This document shows positions 1 through 8,597 of a stretch of DNA of 64,000 nt, piece by piece. Each line of letters starts with the position of its first letter. Positions within the stretch are counted from its first letter, which is position 1. The notes beneath the pieces are model-generated. The model ran no database searches. It was given only the letters and a program-made list of their open reading frames with translations, and was not told where the DNA came from. Both the position numbers and the translations under genes were made by a program. The DNA is from Streptomyces platensis (GTDB lineage: Bacteria > Actinomycetota > Actinomycetes > Streptomycetales > Streptomycetaceae). The stretch spans positions 2,170,001-2,234,000 of the forward strand of contig NZ_CP023691.1 in NCBI RefSeq assembly GCF_008704855.1, in the 5' to 3' direction.

Positions 1-1272
1 CATCTGGTGCTGGGCGGCGCGCTGTTGATGCCGTTCTTCCTGCTGACCTCGGTCGTCGTGCCGCTGCTCGCGGACGGCGCCAACCCGTTCCTCGACGTGG
101 GCTGGCAGTTCGTCGCGTTCGGCGGTGCGCTGCCGCTGGCCGCCCTGGCCGCGCTGCTCTTCCCGCTGCTGCGGCCGCTGGAGGTGGCCGCCGTACGGTC
201 GCTGTGCGGGGTGCCCGCGGAGCTGCTGGCCGAGGGGCCGGCGGTCTCCTGGGCGGCCCGGCGGCGTACGGCGCTGTGGTTCGTGGCGCATCTGCTGGCC
301 GGCGGGATCGTCAGCGGGATGACGCTGTCCGCGCCGCCGGCCGCGGTGGTTCTGTTGTTGCTGCCGTTCGCCGACCCCCTGCGGCACACCTCGCTGCCGG
401 ACGCCTTCCACGGCGTGCTGGGCCCGCTCACGGGGCTGGCGCTGCTGGCCCTGGTGGTGGGCACGGCCTGGGGGGCGGGGGCGCTGCTGGGCCGCGCCGC
501 CCCCGTGCTGCTGGGCCCCACACCGGCCGACCGGCTGGCGGCCGCCGAGCGCCGGGCCGCCGAACTGGCGTCCCGCAACCGGCTGGCCCGCGAACTGCAC
601 GACGCGGTCGGCCATGCGCTGAGCGCGGTCACTCTCCAGGCGGGCGCGGCCCGCCGGGTCCTGGACACCGACCCGGAGTTCGCCCGCCGGGCGCTGGCCG
701 CCATCGAGGAGACCACCCGCGACGCGGTCGCCGAACTGGACACCGTCCTCGGGCTGTTGCGGGAGGAGGACGGCAGCGATCCGGCCGCGCCCGCGCCCAC
801 CCTGGACGGTCTGGAGGCGCTGCTCGGCCGCACCCGGGCGGCGGGCGTACCGGTAGAGGCGACGGTGGAGGGGCCGTGCGCGGGGCTGGCGCCGGTGGTC
901 TCCCGGGAGGCCTACCGGATCGTGCAGGAAGGCCTCAGCAACGCACTGCGGCACGCCGGTCCGGTGCCGGTCCGGCTGCATCTCGGCGTCCGGGACGGCG
1001 AGTTGCTGATACGGGTGGAGAATCCGGTGGCGGGGGCGGTGGCCGGTGCGGCGGCGGCCCGGCCGGGTGGGGGCCGCGGGCTGCGCGGGATCGCCGAGCG
1101 CGCACGGCTGCTGGGCGGTGCGGCCACGGCGGCGGAACGGGACGGCGTATGGCGGCTGACAGCCCGGCTACCACTGACGGGGGCGGGGACGGGGACGGTC
1201 ACGGGGGCAGAGGCGGGGACAGGGGCAGAGGCAGGGACGGGCACAGAGGAATGGCGAGCGGGCGGCGGATGA
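1..1272 (+). CDS. Sensor histidine kinase, NarL/DesK type (5' end probably cut by window)
   Basis: Membrane sensor kinase of the HisKA_3 class that autophosphorylates on His and passes phosphate to the regulator encoded next door. The frame is open to the left edge, so the start may lie outside; numbering is from the GTG at 7. Hydrophobic stretches near residues 1-22, 35-55, 90-122 and 140-162 look like membrane helices, with no recognisable sensor fold. The dimerisation motif RELHDAVGHAL carries the predicted phospho-His198. The ATPase part shows QEGLSNALRH (307-316) and a glycine motif GRGLRGI (about 356). The last 30 residues are a Gly/Thr/Ala/Glu repeat. The stop overlaps a candidate ATG of the regulator. 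The signal sensed is unknown. Confidence 0.9.
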   Translation, partial: HLVLGGALLMPFFLLTSVVVPLLADGANPFLDVGWQFVAFGGALPLAALAALLFPLLRPLEVAAVRSLCGVPAELLAEGPAVSWAARRRTALWFVAHLLAGGIVSGMTLSAPPAAVVLLLLPFADPLRHTSLPDAFHGVLGPLTGLALLALVVGTAWGAGALLGRAAPVLLGPTPADRLAAAERRAAELASRNRLARELHDAVGHALSAVTLQAGAARRVLDTDPEFARRALAAIEETTRDAVAELDTVLGLLREEDGSDPAAPAPTLDGLEALLGRTRAAGVPVEATVEGPCAGLAPVVSREAYRIVQEGLSNALRHAGPVPVRLHLGVRDGELLIRVENPVAGAVAGAAAARPGGGRGLRGIAERARLLGGAATAAERDGVWRLTARLPLTGAGTGTVTGAEAGTGAEAGTGTEEWRAGGG

Positions 1273-1339
1273 CAGACGATCGACGGCCGGGAACGGTGGG
1301 CGAGGCGGCGGATGACAGACGACCGACGGCCGGGAACGG
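1261..1339. repeat. 43-bp-period tandem duplication at the kinase/regulator junction
   Basis: A 36-bp segment at 1261-1296, spanning the kinase stop and an overlapping ATG, recurs at 1304-1339 with a single substitution. The offset of 43 bp is not a multiple of three, so the second ATG is out of frame with the regulator. Seen directly in the sequence. Confidence 0.85.
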
Positions 1340-1352
1340 GGACGAGCGGGGC

Positions 1353-2063
1353 ATGACCACGACGCAGGACGACGACCAGCGGGGCCACCACGGGGAGGCC
1401 CCCCGCCCCCTCCGTATCGTGCTCGCCGACGACGAGCAGATGGTGCGCTCGGCGCTGCGCGCGATCCTGGGTGCCGAGGGCGATATGGAGGTCGTCGGCG
1501 AGGCGGCGACCGGCGCCGAGGCGGTGCCGCTGATCCGTGAACTGCGCCCGGACATCGTGCTGATGGACGTCCGGATGCCGGAGATCGACGGGATCCGGGC
1601 GACCGAGCAGGTGCTCGCCGGGATGGACCGGCCGCCGCGCATCATCGTGGTGACGACCTTCGAGAACGACGCCTACGTCTATGACGCGCTGCGGGCCGGT
1701 GCCAGCGGGTTCCTGCTCAAGCGGTCCGGCGCGGAGGACCTGGTGCAGGCCGTACGGCTGGTGGCGCGCAGCGACTCGCTGCTGTTCCCGGCCGCGGTGC
1801 GCCAACTGGCCGCCCGGCACGCCGCACAACGGGCCGCGGACGACGCCGTGCGGACGCTGCGGGCCCGGCTGTCCGAGCGGGAGCGGGCCGTGCTGCGCCT
1901 GATGACGGCCGGAATGACGAATGCCGAGATCGCGGACCGGCTCGGAGTGGGCCCGGCCACGGTCAAGACACATGTGGCGGGCGTGCTCGCCAAACTCGGT
2001 GTACGGGACCGGACCCAGGCGGTGATCGCCGCGTACGAGTGCGGGTTTGTGCGGCCGGGATGA
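1353..2063 (+). CDS. LuxR/NarL-family response regulator
   Basis: Transcription factor partner of the kinase just upstream. From the ATG at 1353 it is 236 residues: a receiver domain (about 20-135) with the acidic pair D26/D27, phospho-acceptor D72 in LMDVRMPEIDG and the conserved Lys in LLKRS. A C-terminal LuxR-type helix-turn-helix follows, with LSERERAVLRLM and TNAEIADRLGVGPATVKTHV. An alternative ATG at 1269 overlaps the kinase stop as ATGA and would add 28 residues encoded by duplicated DNA. I chose 1353 because it sits a normal distance before the receiver fold, but translational coupling from 1269 is possible. Target genes are not evident. Confidence 0.88.
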   Translation: MTTTQDDDQRGHHGEAPRPLRIVLADDEQMVRSALRAILGAEGDMEVVGEAATGAEAVPLIRELRPDIVLMDVRMPEIDGIRATEQVLAGMDRPPRIIVVTTFENDAYVYDALRAGASGFLLKRSGAEDLVQAVRLVARSDSLLFPAAVRQLAARHAAQRAADDAVRTLRARLSERERAVLRLMTAGMTNAEIADRLGVGPATVKTHVAGVLAKLGVRDRTQAVIAAYECGFVRPG

Positions 2064-2087
2064 GAGCCGGGGGGACGGCGTGCCCCC

Positions 2088-3068
2088 TCACCCGCCACCC
2101 CCCACCCCCTCCGCCACCAGCCGCAAGCCACGTTCGACCAGCCCCGCCAGCTCCTTCACATGTGCAGGCGACGGTTCGCTGAGCGGTGGCCGGACCGGGC
2201 CGACGTCGCGGCCGCGCAGGCGTACGCCCGCCTTGACGAGCGAGACGGCGTAGCCGTGGCCCTGGTTGCGGAGTTCGGCCAGGGGCCGGTAGAAGCCGTC
2301 GAGCAGCCGCTGCACGGTGGTGTCGTCGCCGGTGTTCAGCGCGCGGTGGAAGGCCAGGGCGATCTCGGGGGCGAAGGCGAAGACCGCGGAGGAGTAGTGC
2401 TGGACGCCCAGGGCCCGGTAGGCGGGTGCGGTGAGTTCGGCGGTGGGCAGGCCGTTGAAGTAGCGGAAGTTCTCGTCGGGGGCCTCGGTGCGGACGGTGC
2501 TGATGATGCGCTGGAGCAGATCGAGGTCGCCCACCCCGTCCTTGAGGCCGATGATGCCGGGGGTCCTGGCCAGGGCGGCGACGGTGGCGGGGGCGAAGAC
2601 GGCGTTGTCGCGCTGGTAGACGATGACCGGGAGCGGGGTGGCGGCGGCGAGCTCGGTGTAGTGCGCCAGCAGCCCCTGCTGGCCGGGGACGACGAGATAG
2701 GGCGGCAGGGCGAGCAGCCCGTCGGCGCCCGCGGCGTGCGCGAGCCCGGCGAACTGTGCGGCGAGCGCGGTGCCGTAGCCCGTGCCGGCGATCACCGGGA
2801 CCCGGCCCGCGGCCTCCTGGACCGCGGCCGCGACGCAGTCCGCGAACTCCCCGGGGGTGAGCGCGTGGAACTCGCCGGTGCCGCAGCAGGCGAAGACGGC
2901 GGCCGCGCCCGCGTCGATGCCGTCGCGTACATGGGCGCGGAAGGCGGCCGGGTCCGGGGCGCCGTCCGGTCCGTACGCGGTCACGGGGAAGAACAGGGGG
3001 CCGTCCAGGCGGTCGGCGAGCCGGCGCTGCTGCCTCCCGGCGGTGGCGGGGGGAGGGGCTGAGGTCAC
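2088..3068 (-). CDS. 5-dehydro-4-deoxyglucarate dehydratase
   Basis: DapA/NAL-superfamily TIM-barrel enzyme expected to dehydrate and decarboxylate 5-dehydro-4-deoxy-D-glucarate to 2-oxoglutarate semialdehyde. The 326 residues show the GTGE substrate loop (CCGTGEFHAL), a catalytic Tyr in VIVYQRDN and the Schiff-base Lys in GIIGLKDGVGD. The start is the GTG at 3068, preceded by GGGAGC; an upstream in-frame ATG at 3131 has no comparable ribosome site. It lies head-to-head with uronate dehydrogenase, which supports a hexuronate oxidation role over DHDPS activity. The glucarate dehydratase needed between the two steps is not in this window. Confidence 0.85.
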   Translation of the reverse strand: MTSAPPPATAGRQQRRLADRLDGPLFFPVTAYGPDGAPDPAAFRAHVRDGIDAGAAAVFACCGTGEFHALTPGEFADCVAAAVQEAAGRVPVIAGTGYGTALAAQFAGLAHAAGADGLLALPPYLVVPGQQGLLAHYTELAAATPLPVIVYQRDNAVFAPATVAALARTPGIIGLKDGVGDLDLLQRIISTVRTEAPDENFRYFNGLPTAELTAPAYRALGVQHYSSAVFAFAPEIALAFHRALNTGDDTTVQRLLDGFYRPLAELRNQGHGYAVSLVKAGVRLRGRDVGPVRPPLSEPSPAHVKELAGLVERGLRLVAEGVGGGG

Positions 3069-3200
3069 GGGCGCTCCCTGGCGTGCCTGTGCATATTCAT
3101 GATCGACGTCCATATTTCTGAACGGCGCCACGCTAGGGCAGCCGCACCGCGGTGGTCAAGGTGCCACAACTGCCGCGCCACAAGCCGTTTCACACCACCC

Positions 3201-3215
3201 GTCAAGCGTCTTGAC
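3201..3215. promoter_or_regulatory. Candidate operator GTCAAG-N3-CTTGAC between divergent genes
   Basis: A perfect inverted repeat, GTCAAG-CGT-CTTGAC, lies in the divergent promoter region of the dehydratase and uronate dehydrogenase genes. A lone GTCAAG half occurs at 3155-3160. No regulator gene is adjacent, so the binding protein is unknown. Confidence 0.45.
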
Positions 3216-3308
3216 CGGCCGAGATCCGGCTTCCTACGGTCGGTGTCCAGCCATCTGAATGACGTCCGCAACCGCGGCCCTGCCGCACGGCCGGAGGAGT
3301 CGCCGCCC

Positions 3309-4127
3309 ATGACCGCACCCCGCACCGTCCTGCTCACCGGCGCCGCCGGCGGCGTCGGCACCCTGATGCGCGAGCTGCTGCCGCCGTACGGCTACCGGCT
3401 GCGCCTCTTCGACCAGCGAACCATCGAGACCACAGACGGCGAACCGGACGCGATCACCGCCGAGTTGGCCGATACGGAGGCGCTGCGCGCGGCGGTGGAC
3501 GGGGTCGACGCGATCGTGCACCTCGCCGGTATCTCCCTGGAAGCCCCGTTCGAGCAGATCCTGCGCGCCAATATCGAGGGCACCTACCGTCTTTACGAGG
3601 CGGCCCGCGCGGCAGGTGTCCGCCGGGTCGTCTTCGCCTCCTCCAACCACGCCGTCGGCTTCACCCCGCGCCCCGCGGACGGCTCCGGCGCCATCCCCGT
3701 CGGCACACCCCGCCGCCCCGACACCTACTACGGCCTGTCCAAGGGCTTCGGCGAGGATCTCGCCTCGCTCTACTGGGACCTGCACGGCATCGAGACCGTC
3801 TCGGTCCGGATCGGCTCCTGCTGCCCGGAGCCGACCTCGGTACGGATGCTGTCGATCTGGCTGAGCCCGGCCGACTGCGCACGGCTGCTGGACGCCGCGC
3901 TCACCGCGCCCGGCGTGGGCCACACCGTCGTCTACGGCTCCTCCGCCAACACCCGTCTGTGGTGGGACCTGTCGACCGCCCGCGCGCTGGGGTACACCCC
4001 GCGGGACGACTCCGAGCCGTACGCGGCGGAGCTGCTCGCCGCCCAGGGCGCGCTGGACCCCGGCAACCCCGCCCACGCCCATCTCGGCGGCTCCTTCTGC
4101 ACCGACCCGCCCCGGTGGCCGCACTGA
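3309..4127 (+). CDS. udh: Uronate dehydrogenase (NAD-dependent, SDR family)
   Basis: Extended-SDR protein of 272 residues, the usual size for uronate dehydrogenase (EC 1.1.1.203), which oxidises glucuronate or galacturonate to the aldaro-lactone. The N-terminus has the nucleotide motif TGAAGGVGT, and the catalytic set is Ser in FASSNHAVG and Tyr/Lys in YYGLSKGFGE. The fold ends early, without the extra domain of larger sugar epimerases. The ATG at 3309 follows GGAGGAG. Its divergent neighbour catalyses a later step of the same oxidative route, which strengthens the call. A nucleotide-sugar epimerase is the main alternative. Confidence 0.82.
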   Translation: MTAPRTVLLTGAAGGVGTLMRELLPPYGYRLRLFDQRTIETTDGEPDAITAELADTEALRAAVDGVDAIVHLAGISLEAPFEQILRANIEGTYRLYEAARAAGVRRVVFASSNHAVGFTPRPADGSGAIPVGTPRRPDTYYGLSKGFGEDLASLYWDLHGIETVSVRIGSCCPEPTSVRMLSIWLSPADCARLLDAALTAPGVGHTVVYGSSANTRLWWDLSTARALGYTPRDDSEPYAAELLAAQGALDPGNPAHAHLGGSFCTDPPRWPH

Positions 4128-4243
4128 CCGGCGCGCCCCACGGCCGTACCGGGCACCCCACGGGCCACGCCACGGAACCCGTGCCGCCCACCAGGCGTCC
4201 TCGTCTACGTACCGACTCTCCGCGCAGGAACGAGGAACGCATC

Positions 4244-4516
4244 ATGGGCATCGTCAGCTGGCTCGTACTCGGGCTGATCGCGGGCGTCATCGCCAAGGTT
4301 CTGCTGCCGGGACGGGACCCGGGCGGGATCGTCGGCACGACCCTGATCGGCATCGTGGGGTCCTTCATCGGCGGCTGGCTCTCCACCAAGTTTCTGCACG
4401 AGCCGATCCCGAAGGACTTCGGCGAGCCGAGAATGTGGGTCGCCTCGATCGCCGGGGCCCTGGTCCTGCTGATCGCCTACCGGCTGCTCTTCGGCAACTC
4501 CCGCGAACGGCGGTGA
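4244..4516 (+). CDS. GlsB/YeaQ/YmgE-family small membrane protein
   Basis: A 90-residue, three-helix transglycosylase-associated-type membrane protein. Hydrophobic helices lie at about 3-20, 28-46 and 63-82, and the family's glycine pattern (GLIAGVIAKVLLPG, GTTLIGIVGSFIGGW) is present. In this family the second helix and the G-rich loop are conserved, and members are linked to general stress responses, though the molecular role is unknown. An AGGAACGAGGAACG stretch precedes the ATG. It stands alone between the uronate gene and a TerD-like gene. Confidence 0.85.
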   Translation: MGIVSWLVLGLIAGVIAKVLLPGRDPGGIVGTTLIGIVGSFIGGWLSTKFLHEPIPKDFGEPRMWVASIAGALVLLIAYRLLFGNSRERR

Positions 4517-4583
4517 ACGGGCCGGGCCGCCATCCGGCCGCAGGTAATGGAACCGCAAAGGCGCGCCGATCGTTGAGCCCGGC

Positions 4584-5849
4584 ATGACCGCTATGACTCC
4601 TGGCTCGAACCTCCCGCTCAGTGCCGTGCGGGTGGCGGTGGACGTCACCGCCCCCGTGCGGCTGGACGTCTCGGGCCTGCTGCTGGCCGCCGACGGCAAA
4701 GTGCGCTCCGACGACGACTTCGTGTTCTACAACCAGCCCGCCGGGCCGGGCGTGACGCACTCCGCGGCGGCCGGCGGCGGCGACACCATCACGGTGGACA
4801 CCGCCGCGGTGCCCGACGGCATCGAGAAGATCGTGGTCACCGCGAGCCTGGACGCCCCCGGCGCGACCTTCGCCGGCACCGAACCGACCGGCACGGTCCG
4901 CAACGCCGACGACGGCAGCGTCCTCGCCTCCTTCACCCCGCCGCAGCTCGGCACCGAGACCGCGCTGGTGGTCGTCGAGATCTACCGCCGGGCCGGCGCC
5001 TGGAAGGTCCGCGCGGTCGGCCAGGGCTACGCCAACGGCCTGGCGGGGATCGCCACCGACTTCGGCGTCAGCGTGGAGGAACCGGCCGCACCGGCCGCGG
5101 CCCCGCAGGCACCGGCCGCACCCGCCGCCCCGCAGGCACCCCCCGCTCCCCCGGCCGCGGCCCCGGCGCCCGCAGCACCCACCGGCCAGTGGGGACCGCC
5201 CACCGGCGCCCCGGCCCCGGTCGCGCCCCCGGCCCCCGCCGCTGCCGCCCCCGCCCCGGCCGCCGCCCCGGGCAAGATCAACCTCGACAAGGGCCGCGTC
5301 AGCCTCCAGAAGAACCAGACCGTCTCCCTGGTCAAGGGCGGCCGTCCGCTGCTCAGCTCGGTGCGGATGGGCCTCGGCTGGGAGCCCGCCTTCCGCAGCA
5401 AGAGCATCGACCTCGACGCCTCCGTGATCGCCTACGGCCCGGACCGCAAGAAGGTCGACAACTGCTTCTTCGGCAAGCTGATGATCCTGGGCGGCGCGAT
5501 CCAGCACTCCGGCGACAACCTCACCGGTGAGGGCGCCGGCGACGACGAGGCGATCACCGTCCACCTCGGCGGGCTGCCCCCGGAGGTCACGGGCCTGGTC
5601 TTCGTCGTGAACTCCTTCTCCGGCCAGAAGTTCTCCGATGTCGCCAAGGCGTACTGCCGCCTGCTGGACGCCCAGAGCGGCGAGGAGCTGGTCCGTTTCG
5701 ACCTCACCCACTCGGAGCCCCGTACGGGCGTGATGATGGCCAAGCTCATCCGCCAGTTCTCCGGCGAGTGGGAGATGACCGCACTGGGCGAGTATGTCGA
5801 CGCCCGCACGGTCCGCGGCATGGTCAAACCGGCCGGCCAGGCCCTGTGA
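4584..5849 (+). CDS. Double-TerD-domain protein
   Basis: A 421-residue cytoplasmic protein with two TerD-type beta-sandwich domains, at about residues 5-160 and 230-415. A Pro/Ala linker of some 70 residues (about 163-230) joins them. The TerD signature of Ca2+-binding Asp residues is seen as RSDDDFVFYNQP in the first domain. The second keeps the fold pattern (DNCFFGKLMILGGAIQHSGDN, GDDEAITVHL, LVFVVNSFSG). Such proteins accompany tellurite/stress ter genes in Streptomyces, but none are neighbours here; only a terC lies at the far end of the window. Function beyond Ca2+-dependent stress response is not assignable. Confidence 0.85.
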   Translation: MTAMTPGSNLPLSAVRVAVDVTAPVRLDVSGLLLAADGKVRSDDDFVFYNQPAGPGVTHSAAAGGGDTITVDTAAVPDGIEKIVVTASLDAPGATFAGTEPTGTVRNADDGSVLASFTPPQLGTETALVVVEIYRRAGAWKVRAVGQGYANGLAGIATDFGVSVEEPAAPAAAPQAPAAPAAPQAPPAPPAAAPAPAAPTGQWGPPTGAPAPVAPPAPAAAAPAPAAAPGKINLDKGRVSLQKNQTVSLVKGGRPLLSSVRMGLGWEPAFRSKSIDLDASVIAYGPDRKKVDNCFFGKLMILGGAIQHSGDNLTGEGAGDDEAITVHLGGLPPEVTGLVFVVNSFSGQKFSDVAKAYCRLLDAQSGEELVRFDLTHSEPRTGVMMAKLIRQFSGEWEMTALGEYVDARTVRGMVKPAGQAL

Positions 5850-6125
5850 TCCGACGACGCCCGCTTCCCCGACGGCCCCGCCGCCGCCAGGGAGGCGGGC
5901 CGCGGCGCCTCACCCGCGCGGCGCCACCGCCACGGACGCCCTTCCCTGGTGCGTCAACGGGCCAGGACCGAGAATTGTGTCGTCCGTATCGACGAGCTCA
6001 GCAGCCTCTCCTCCCCCGTCCACCGGCCCCCGGATCCCGCCCTCTCCGCCACGCCCTTCCGCCTCGCCCCGTCACGGCAGAGCCCGTCACGGCATGTCCC
6101 CCACGGCACGCACGAGGAGCGTTCG

Positions 6126-7004
6126 ATGACGCAGCAGCCGCCGCCGGCCGGCCCCGCGGACCCCCCGGACGGCCCAGCACCCCCGGACCTTCCGGAGCGG
6201 GTCGCGCGGGTCTACGGCGAGTTCGACCTCAGCACCGTCCCCGCCTTCGCCGGCGGCTTCATCAACTTCGGGTACTGGACGGGTCTGCCCGGCCCCGCGG
6301 ACCGCGAGCTGACCACGGCCGACCGGGTGCGCAGCGAGGAGGATCTCTACCGCCTGGTGCTGGGCACCTTCGACCGGCCGCGGGGCCGCACCGCCCTGGA
6401 CGTCGGCTGCGGACGCGGGCTGGGCTGTGCGCTGGCGCTGCGGGAGTTCGGGCTGGAGCCGGTCATCGGGCTGGACGCGCACCCCGACCAGATCGCCCGT
6501 GCCCGGGACGCCAACGCGGACCTGCTCCCTGCGGCCGGGGGCTCCCCCGGCCGGCTGGAGTTCCTGCTGGGCGCGGCCCAGCGCATCCCGCTGCCCGACG
6601 GCTCCGTGGACTGTCTGTTCTCGGTAGAGGCGGCGCAGCACTTCCGCGATCTGCCCGGTTTCGCCCGGGAGGCCGCGCGGGTGCTGCGCCCCGGCGGCCG
6701 GCTGGCGCTGACCACGTTCTTCGCCCGCACCCGGGCGGCCGCCCGCGCCCTGCCCGAGCTGCTGCCCCCGTACGCCGACGGCCTGGACGTCCCGCATGTG
6801 GTCGACGAGGTCGCCGCGTCACTGACCGCGGCGGGGCTGCGGGAGGTGCGGGTCCGGCCGATCGGCGACGGGGTCTGGGAGCCCTACGACCGCTATATGG
6901 CCCAGCAGCCGGAGCTCCGCGACGACGAGTGGCCGCGCCGCTATCTGACGGCGTATGAGACCGGTCTGCTGGACTACTACCTGCTGACGGCGGCGGCCGG
7001 CTGA
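6126..7004 (+). CDS. SAM-dependent class I methyltransferase
   Basis: A 292-residue protein with a Rossmann-type methyltransferase core. Motif I is ALDVGCGRGLGCALAL (about 87-102), the acidic motif is GLDAHPDQI, and motif IV/post-I is DGSVDCLFSVEAAQHFRD. The order and the LRPGGRLALTTFF segment resemble sugar or small-molecule O-methyltransferases of natural-product pathways. The ATG at 6126 follows GAGGAGCG. No biosynthetic genes flank it, so the substrate is open. The 276 bases upstream hold no gene that I can see. It ends 20 bases before the convergent phoX stop. Confidence 0.82.
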   Translation: MTQQPPPAGPADPPDGPAPPDLPERVARVYGEFDLSTVPAFAGGFINFGYWTGLPGPADRELTTADRVRSEEDLYRLVLGTFDRPRGRTALDVGCGRGLGCALALREFGLEPVIGLDAHPDQIARARDANADLLPAAGGSPGRLEFLLGAAQRIPLPDGSVDCLFSVEAAQHFRDLPGFAREAARVLRPGGRLALTTFFARTRAAARALPELLPPYADGLDVPHVVDEVAASLTAAGLREVRVRPIGDGVWEPYDRYMAQQPELRDDEWPRRYLTAYETGLLDYYLLTAAAG

Positions 7005-7013
7005 GCCGCCGCC
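6989..7013. terminator. Hairpin over the methyltransferase stop codon
   Basis: GGCGGCGGC at 6989-6997 pairs with GCCGCCGCC at 7005-7013 around a 7-base loop that includes the stop codon. It sits between convergent genes and could serve both. There is no T-run, as is usual in Streptomyces. Confidence 0.45.
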
Positions 7014-7023
7014 GGACGGCCGG

Positions 7024-8475
7024 CTAGCGCTGGCGGCGCTGCCGCTTCCACGGCCCGGTGATGGCCAGCATGATGCCGGGCTCCTGGATGTTGGCGAACA
7101 GCGTCCGCCCGTCCGGGGAGAACACCGGGCCGGTGAACTCGCTGAACTCGGGCTCGGCCGCGGTACCGATGTTGAGCTCGTTACGGGCGATCGGGTAGGT
7201 CCGGCCGTCGTCGGTGGCCCCGAAGAGGTGCTGGACGCCCTCGCCGTCCTCGGCGATGATCAGCCCGCCGTAGGGCGAGACGGTGATGTTGTCGGGACCG
7301 TCCAGCGCGCCGTCCTTGGCCGGGTCCGGGTTGACGCCCAGCAGCACTTTCAGCGTCAGGGTCCGCCGCCGGGGGTCGTAGAACCAGACCTGGCCGTCGT
7401 GCTGGACCGGGCTCTCGTCACGGGCGTACGAGGACACCACATACGCGCCGCCGTCCGCCCACCACAGGCCCTCCAGCTTGCGGGCGCGGGTGATCTCGCC
7501 GTCCGTGAACTGCTTGCGCACCGAGACCTTGCGGGCGTCGCGGTCGGGGACCTCGACCCAGTCGACGCCGTAGACGGTGCCGGTCTTGGTGGCGCGGGAG
7601 AGGTCGTCGACGAACCGGCCGCCGGAGTCGAAGCACTTGAAGGCCTCCAGCACCCCCGAGTCACCGGCGAGCGAGCGCAGCTGCCCGCGGCCGTGGCGGA
7701 AACCGTGCGGCGGGGTCCAGCGGTAGAAGAGGCCGTTGGGGCCGGAGGCGTCCTCGGTCAGGTAGAGGTGGCCGCGCTTGGGGTCGACGACGACGGCCTC
7801 GTGGGCGTAGCGGCCCAGCGCCTTGACGGGCTTGGGGTCGCGGCCGGCCCGGCGGTCGTGCGGGTCGACCTCGAAGACATAGCCGTGGTCCTTGGTCATG
7901 CCGTGCTCGCCGGCCTTGTCCTCGGTCTCCTCGCCGGTGAGCCAGGTGCCCCAAGGGGTGGTGCCGCCCGCGCAGTTGGTGGAGGTACCGGCGATGCCGA
8001 CCCACTCGCCGACCGGGCTGCCGTCCTTGGCGACCTCGACGACGGTGCAGCCGCCGGACGCCGCCGGGTCGTAGACCAGTCCTTCGGTCAGCGGCACCGG
8101 GTGCGGCCAGTCGGCGCGCGGGCCCTTCAGCTCGTGGTTGTTGACCAGGAGGGTGGTGCCGCGGTGGCCCTCGAAGGTGCCGGTGCCGTCGTGATTCGAG
8201 GGGGTGGACTCACCGCTGTCGAGCTTAGTGACCCCGGTCCGGGTGATGATCCGGTACGAGAACCCGGCGGGCAGCGCGAGCAGGCCCTCCGGGTCCGGGA
8301 TCAGCGGGCCGTAGCCGACACCGTGCCCGTCCGCCGCGTCGTCCGGGCCGCCGGCCGGTGCCTCCGCGCCGATGGCTCCGGGCGCGGTGGCCAGCACGCC
8401 GACGCTGCCGGCCAGGGCGACCCCGGCACCGGTGAGGGCGGAACGCTTGGCGAAGTCTCTGCGGGTGAGCGGCAT
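7024..8475 (-). CDS. PhoX-family alkaline phosphatase, Tat-exported
   Basis: A 483-residue DUF839/PhoX protein, a secreted Ca2+/Fe-dependent phosphatase that frees phosphate from organic esters. The N-terminus is a twin-arginine signal, TRRDFAKRSALTGAG, with a hydrophobic core to about residue 37. The mature part shows family motifs NNHELKG, NCAGGTTPWGTWLTGEE, GRYAHEAVVVDP and GPDNITVSPYGG. Of two in-frame ATGs at 8481 and 8475, the second has AGGAG six bases upstream and is chosen. Two GTTC repeats 11 bp apart lie upstream and suggest PhoP control. Substrate range cannot be told from sequence. Confidence 0.85.
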   Translation of the reverse strand: MPLTRRDFAKRSALTGAGVALAGSVGVLATAPGAIGAEAPAGGPDDAADGHGVGYGPLIPDPEGLLALPAGFSYRIITRTGVTKLDSGESTPSNHDGTGTFEGHRGTTLLVNNHELKGPRADWPHPVPLTEGLVYDPAASGGCTVVEVAKDGSPVGEWVGIAGTSTNCAGGTTPWGTWLTGEETEDKAGEHGMTKDHGYVFEVDPHDRRAGRDPKPVKALGRYAHEAVVVDPKRGHLYLTEDASGPNGLFYRWTPPHGFRHGRGQLRSLAGDSGVLEAFKCFDSGGRFVDDLSRATKTGTVYGVDWVEVPDRDARKVSVRKQFTDGEITRARKLEGLWWADGGAYVVSSYARDESPVQHDGQVWFYDPRRRTLTLKVLLGVNPDPAKDGALDGPDNITVSPYGGLIIAEDGEGVQHLFGATDDGRTYPIARNELNIGTAAEPEFSEFTGPVFSPDGRTLFANIQEPGIMLAITGPWKRQRRQR

Positions 8476-8536
8476 TGTCATCTCCTGGATGGCCGGATTC
8501 TTCTCCCCTTGCCTGCGGGCACACGCTCTCGTGCGC

Positions 8537-8555
8537 CGCCGAACTCCAGTTGAAC
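8537..8555 (-). promoter_or_regulatory. Candidate PHO box upstream of phoX
   Basis: On the minus strand two GTTC cores (complements of 8541-8544 and 8552-8555) are spaced exactly 11 bp, the spacing of PhoP direct-repeat units. It lies about 65-80 bp before the phoX start. Only the cores match well; the outer bases are degenerate. Confidence 0.45.
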
Positions 8556-8597
8556 GCGATGCGACATCCGGGCAGCGGTTGCCACCGGGCCGCTCCC

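Noticed and set aside
204..1352. Upstream extension of the response-regulator frame through the kinase gene
   Set aside because: The extension is an Arg/Gly/Pro-rich out-of-frame reading of the kinase; the receiver domain only begins after 1353.
4584..5849. Tellurite resistance (ter) island
   Set aside because: Only a lone double-TerD gene here and a lone terC at 63.6 kb; no terZABE-type cluster, so tellurite resistance is not claimed.
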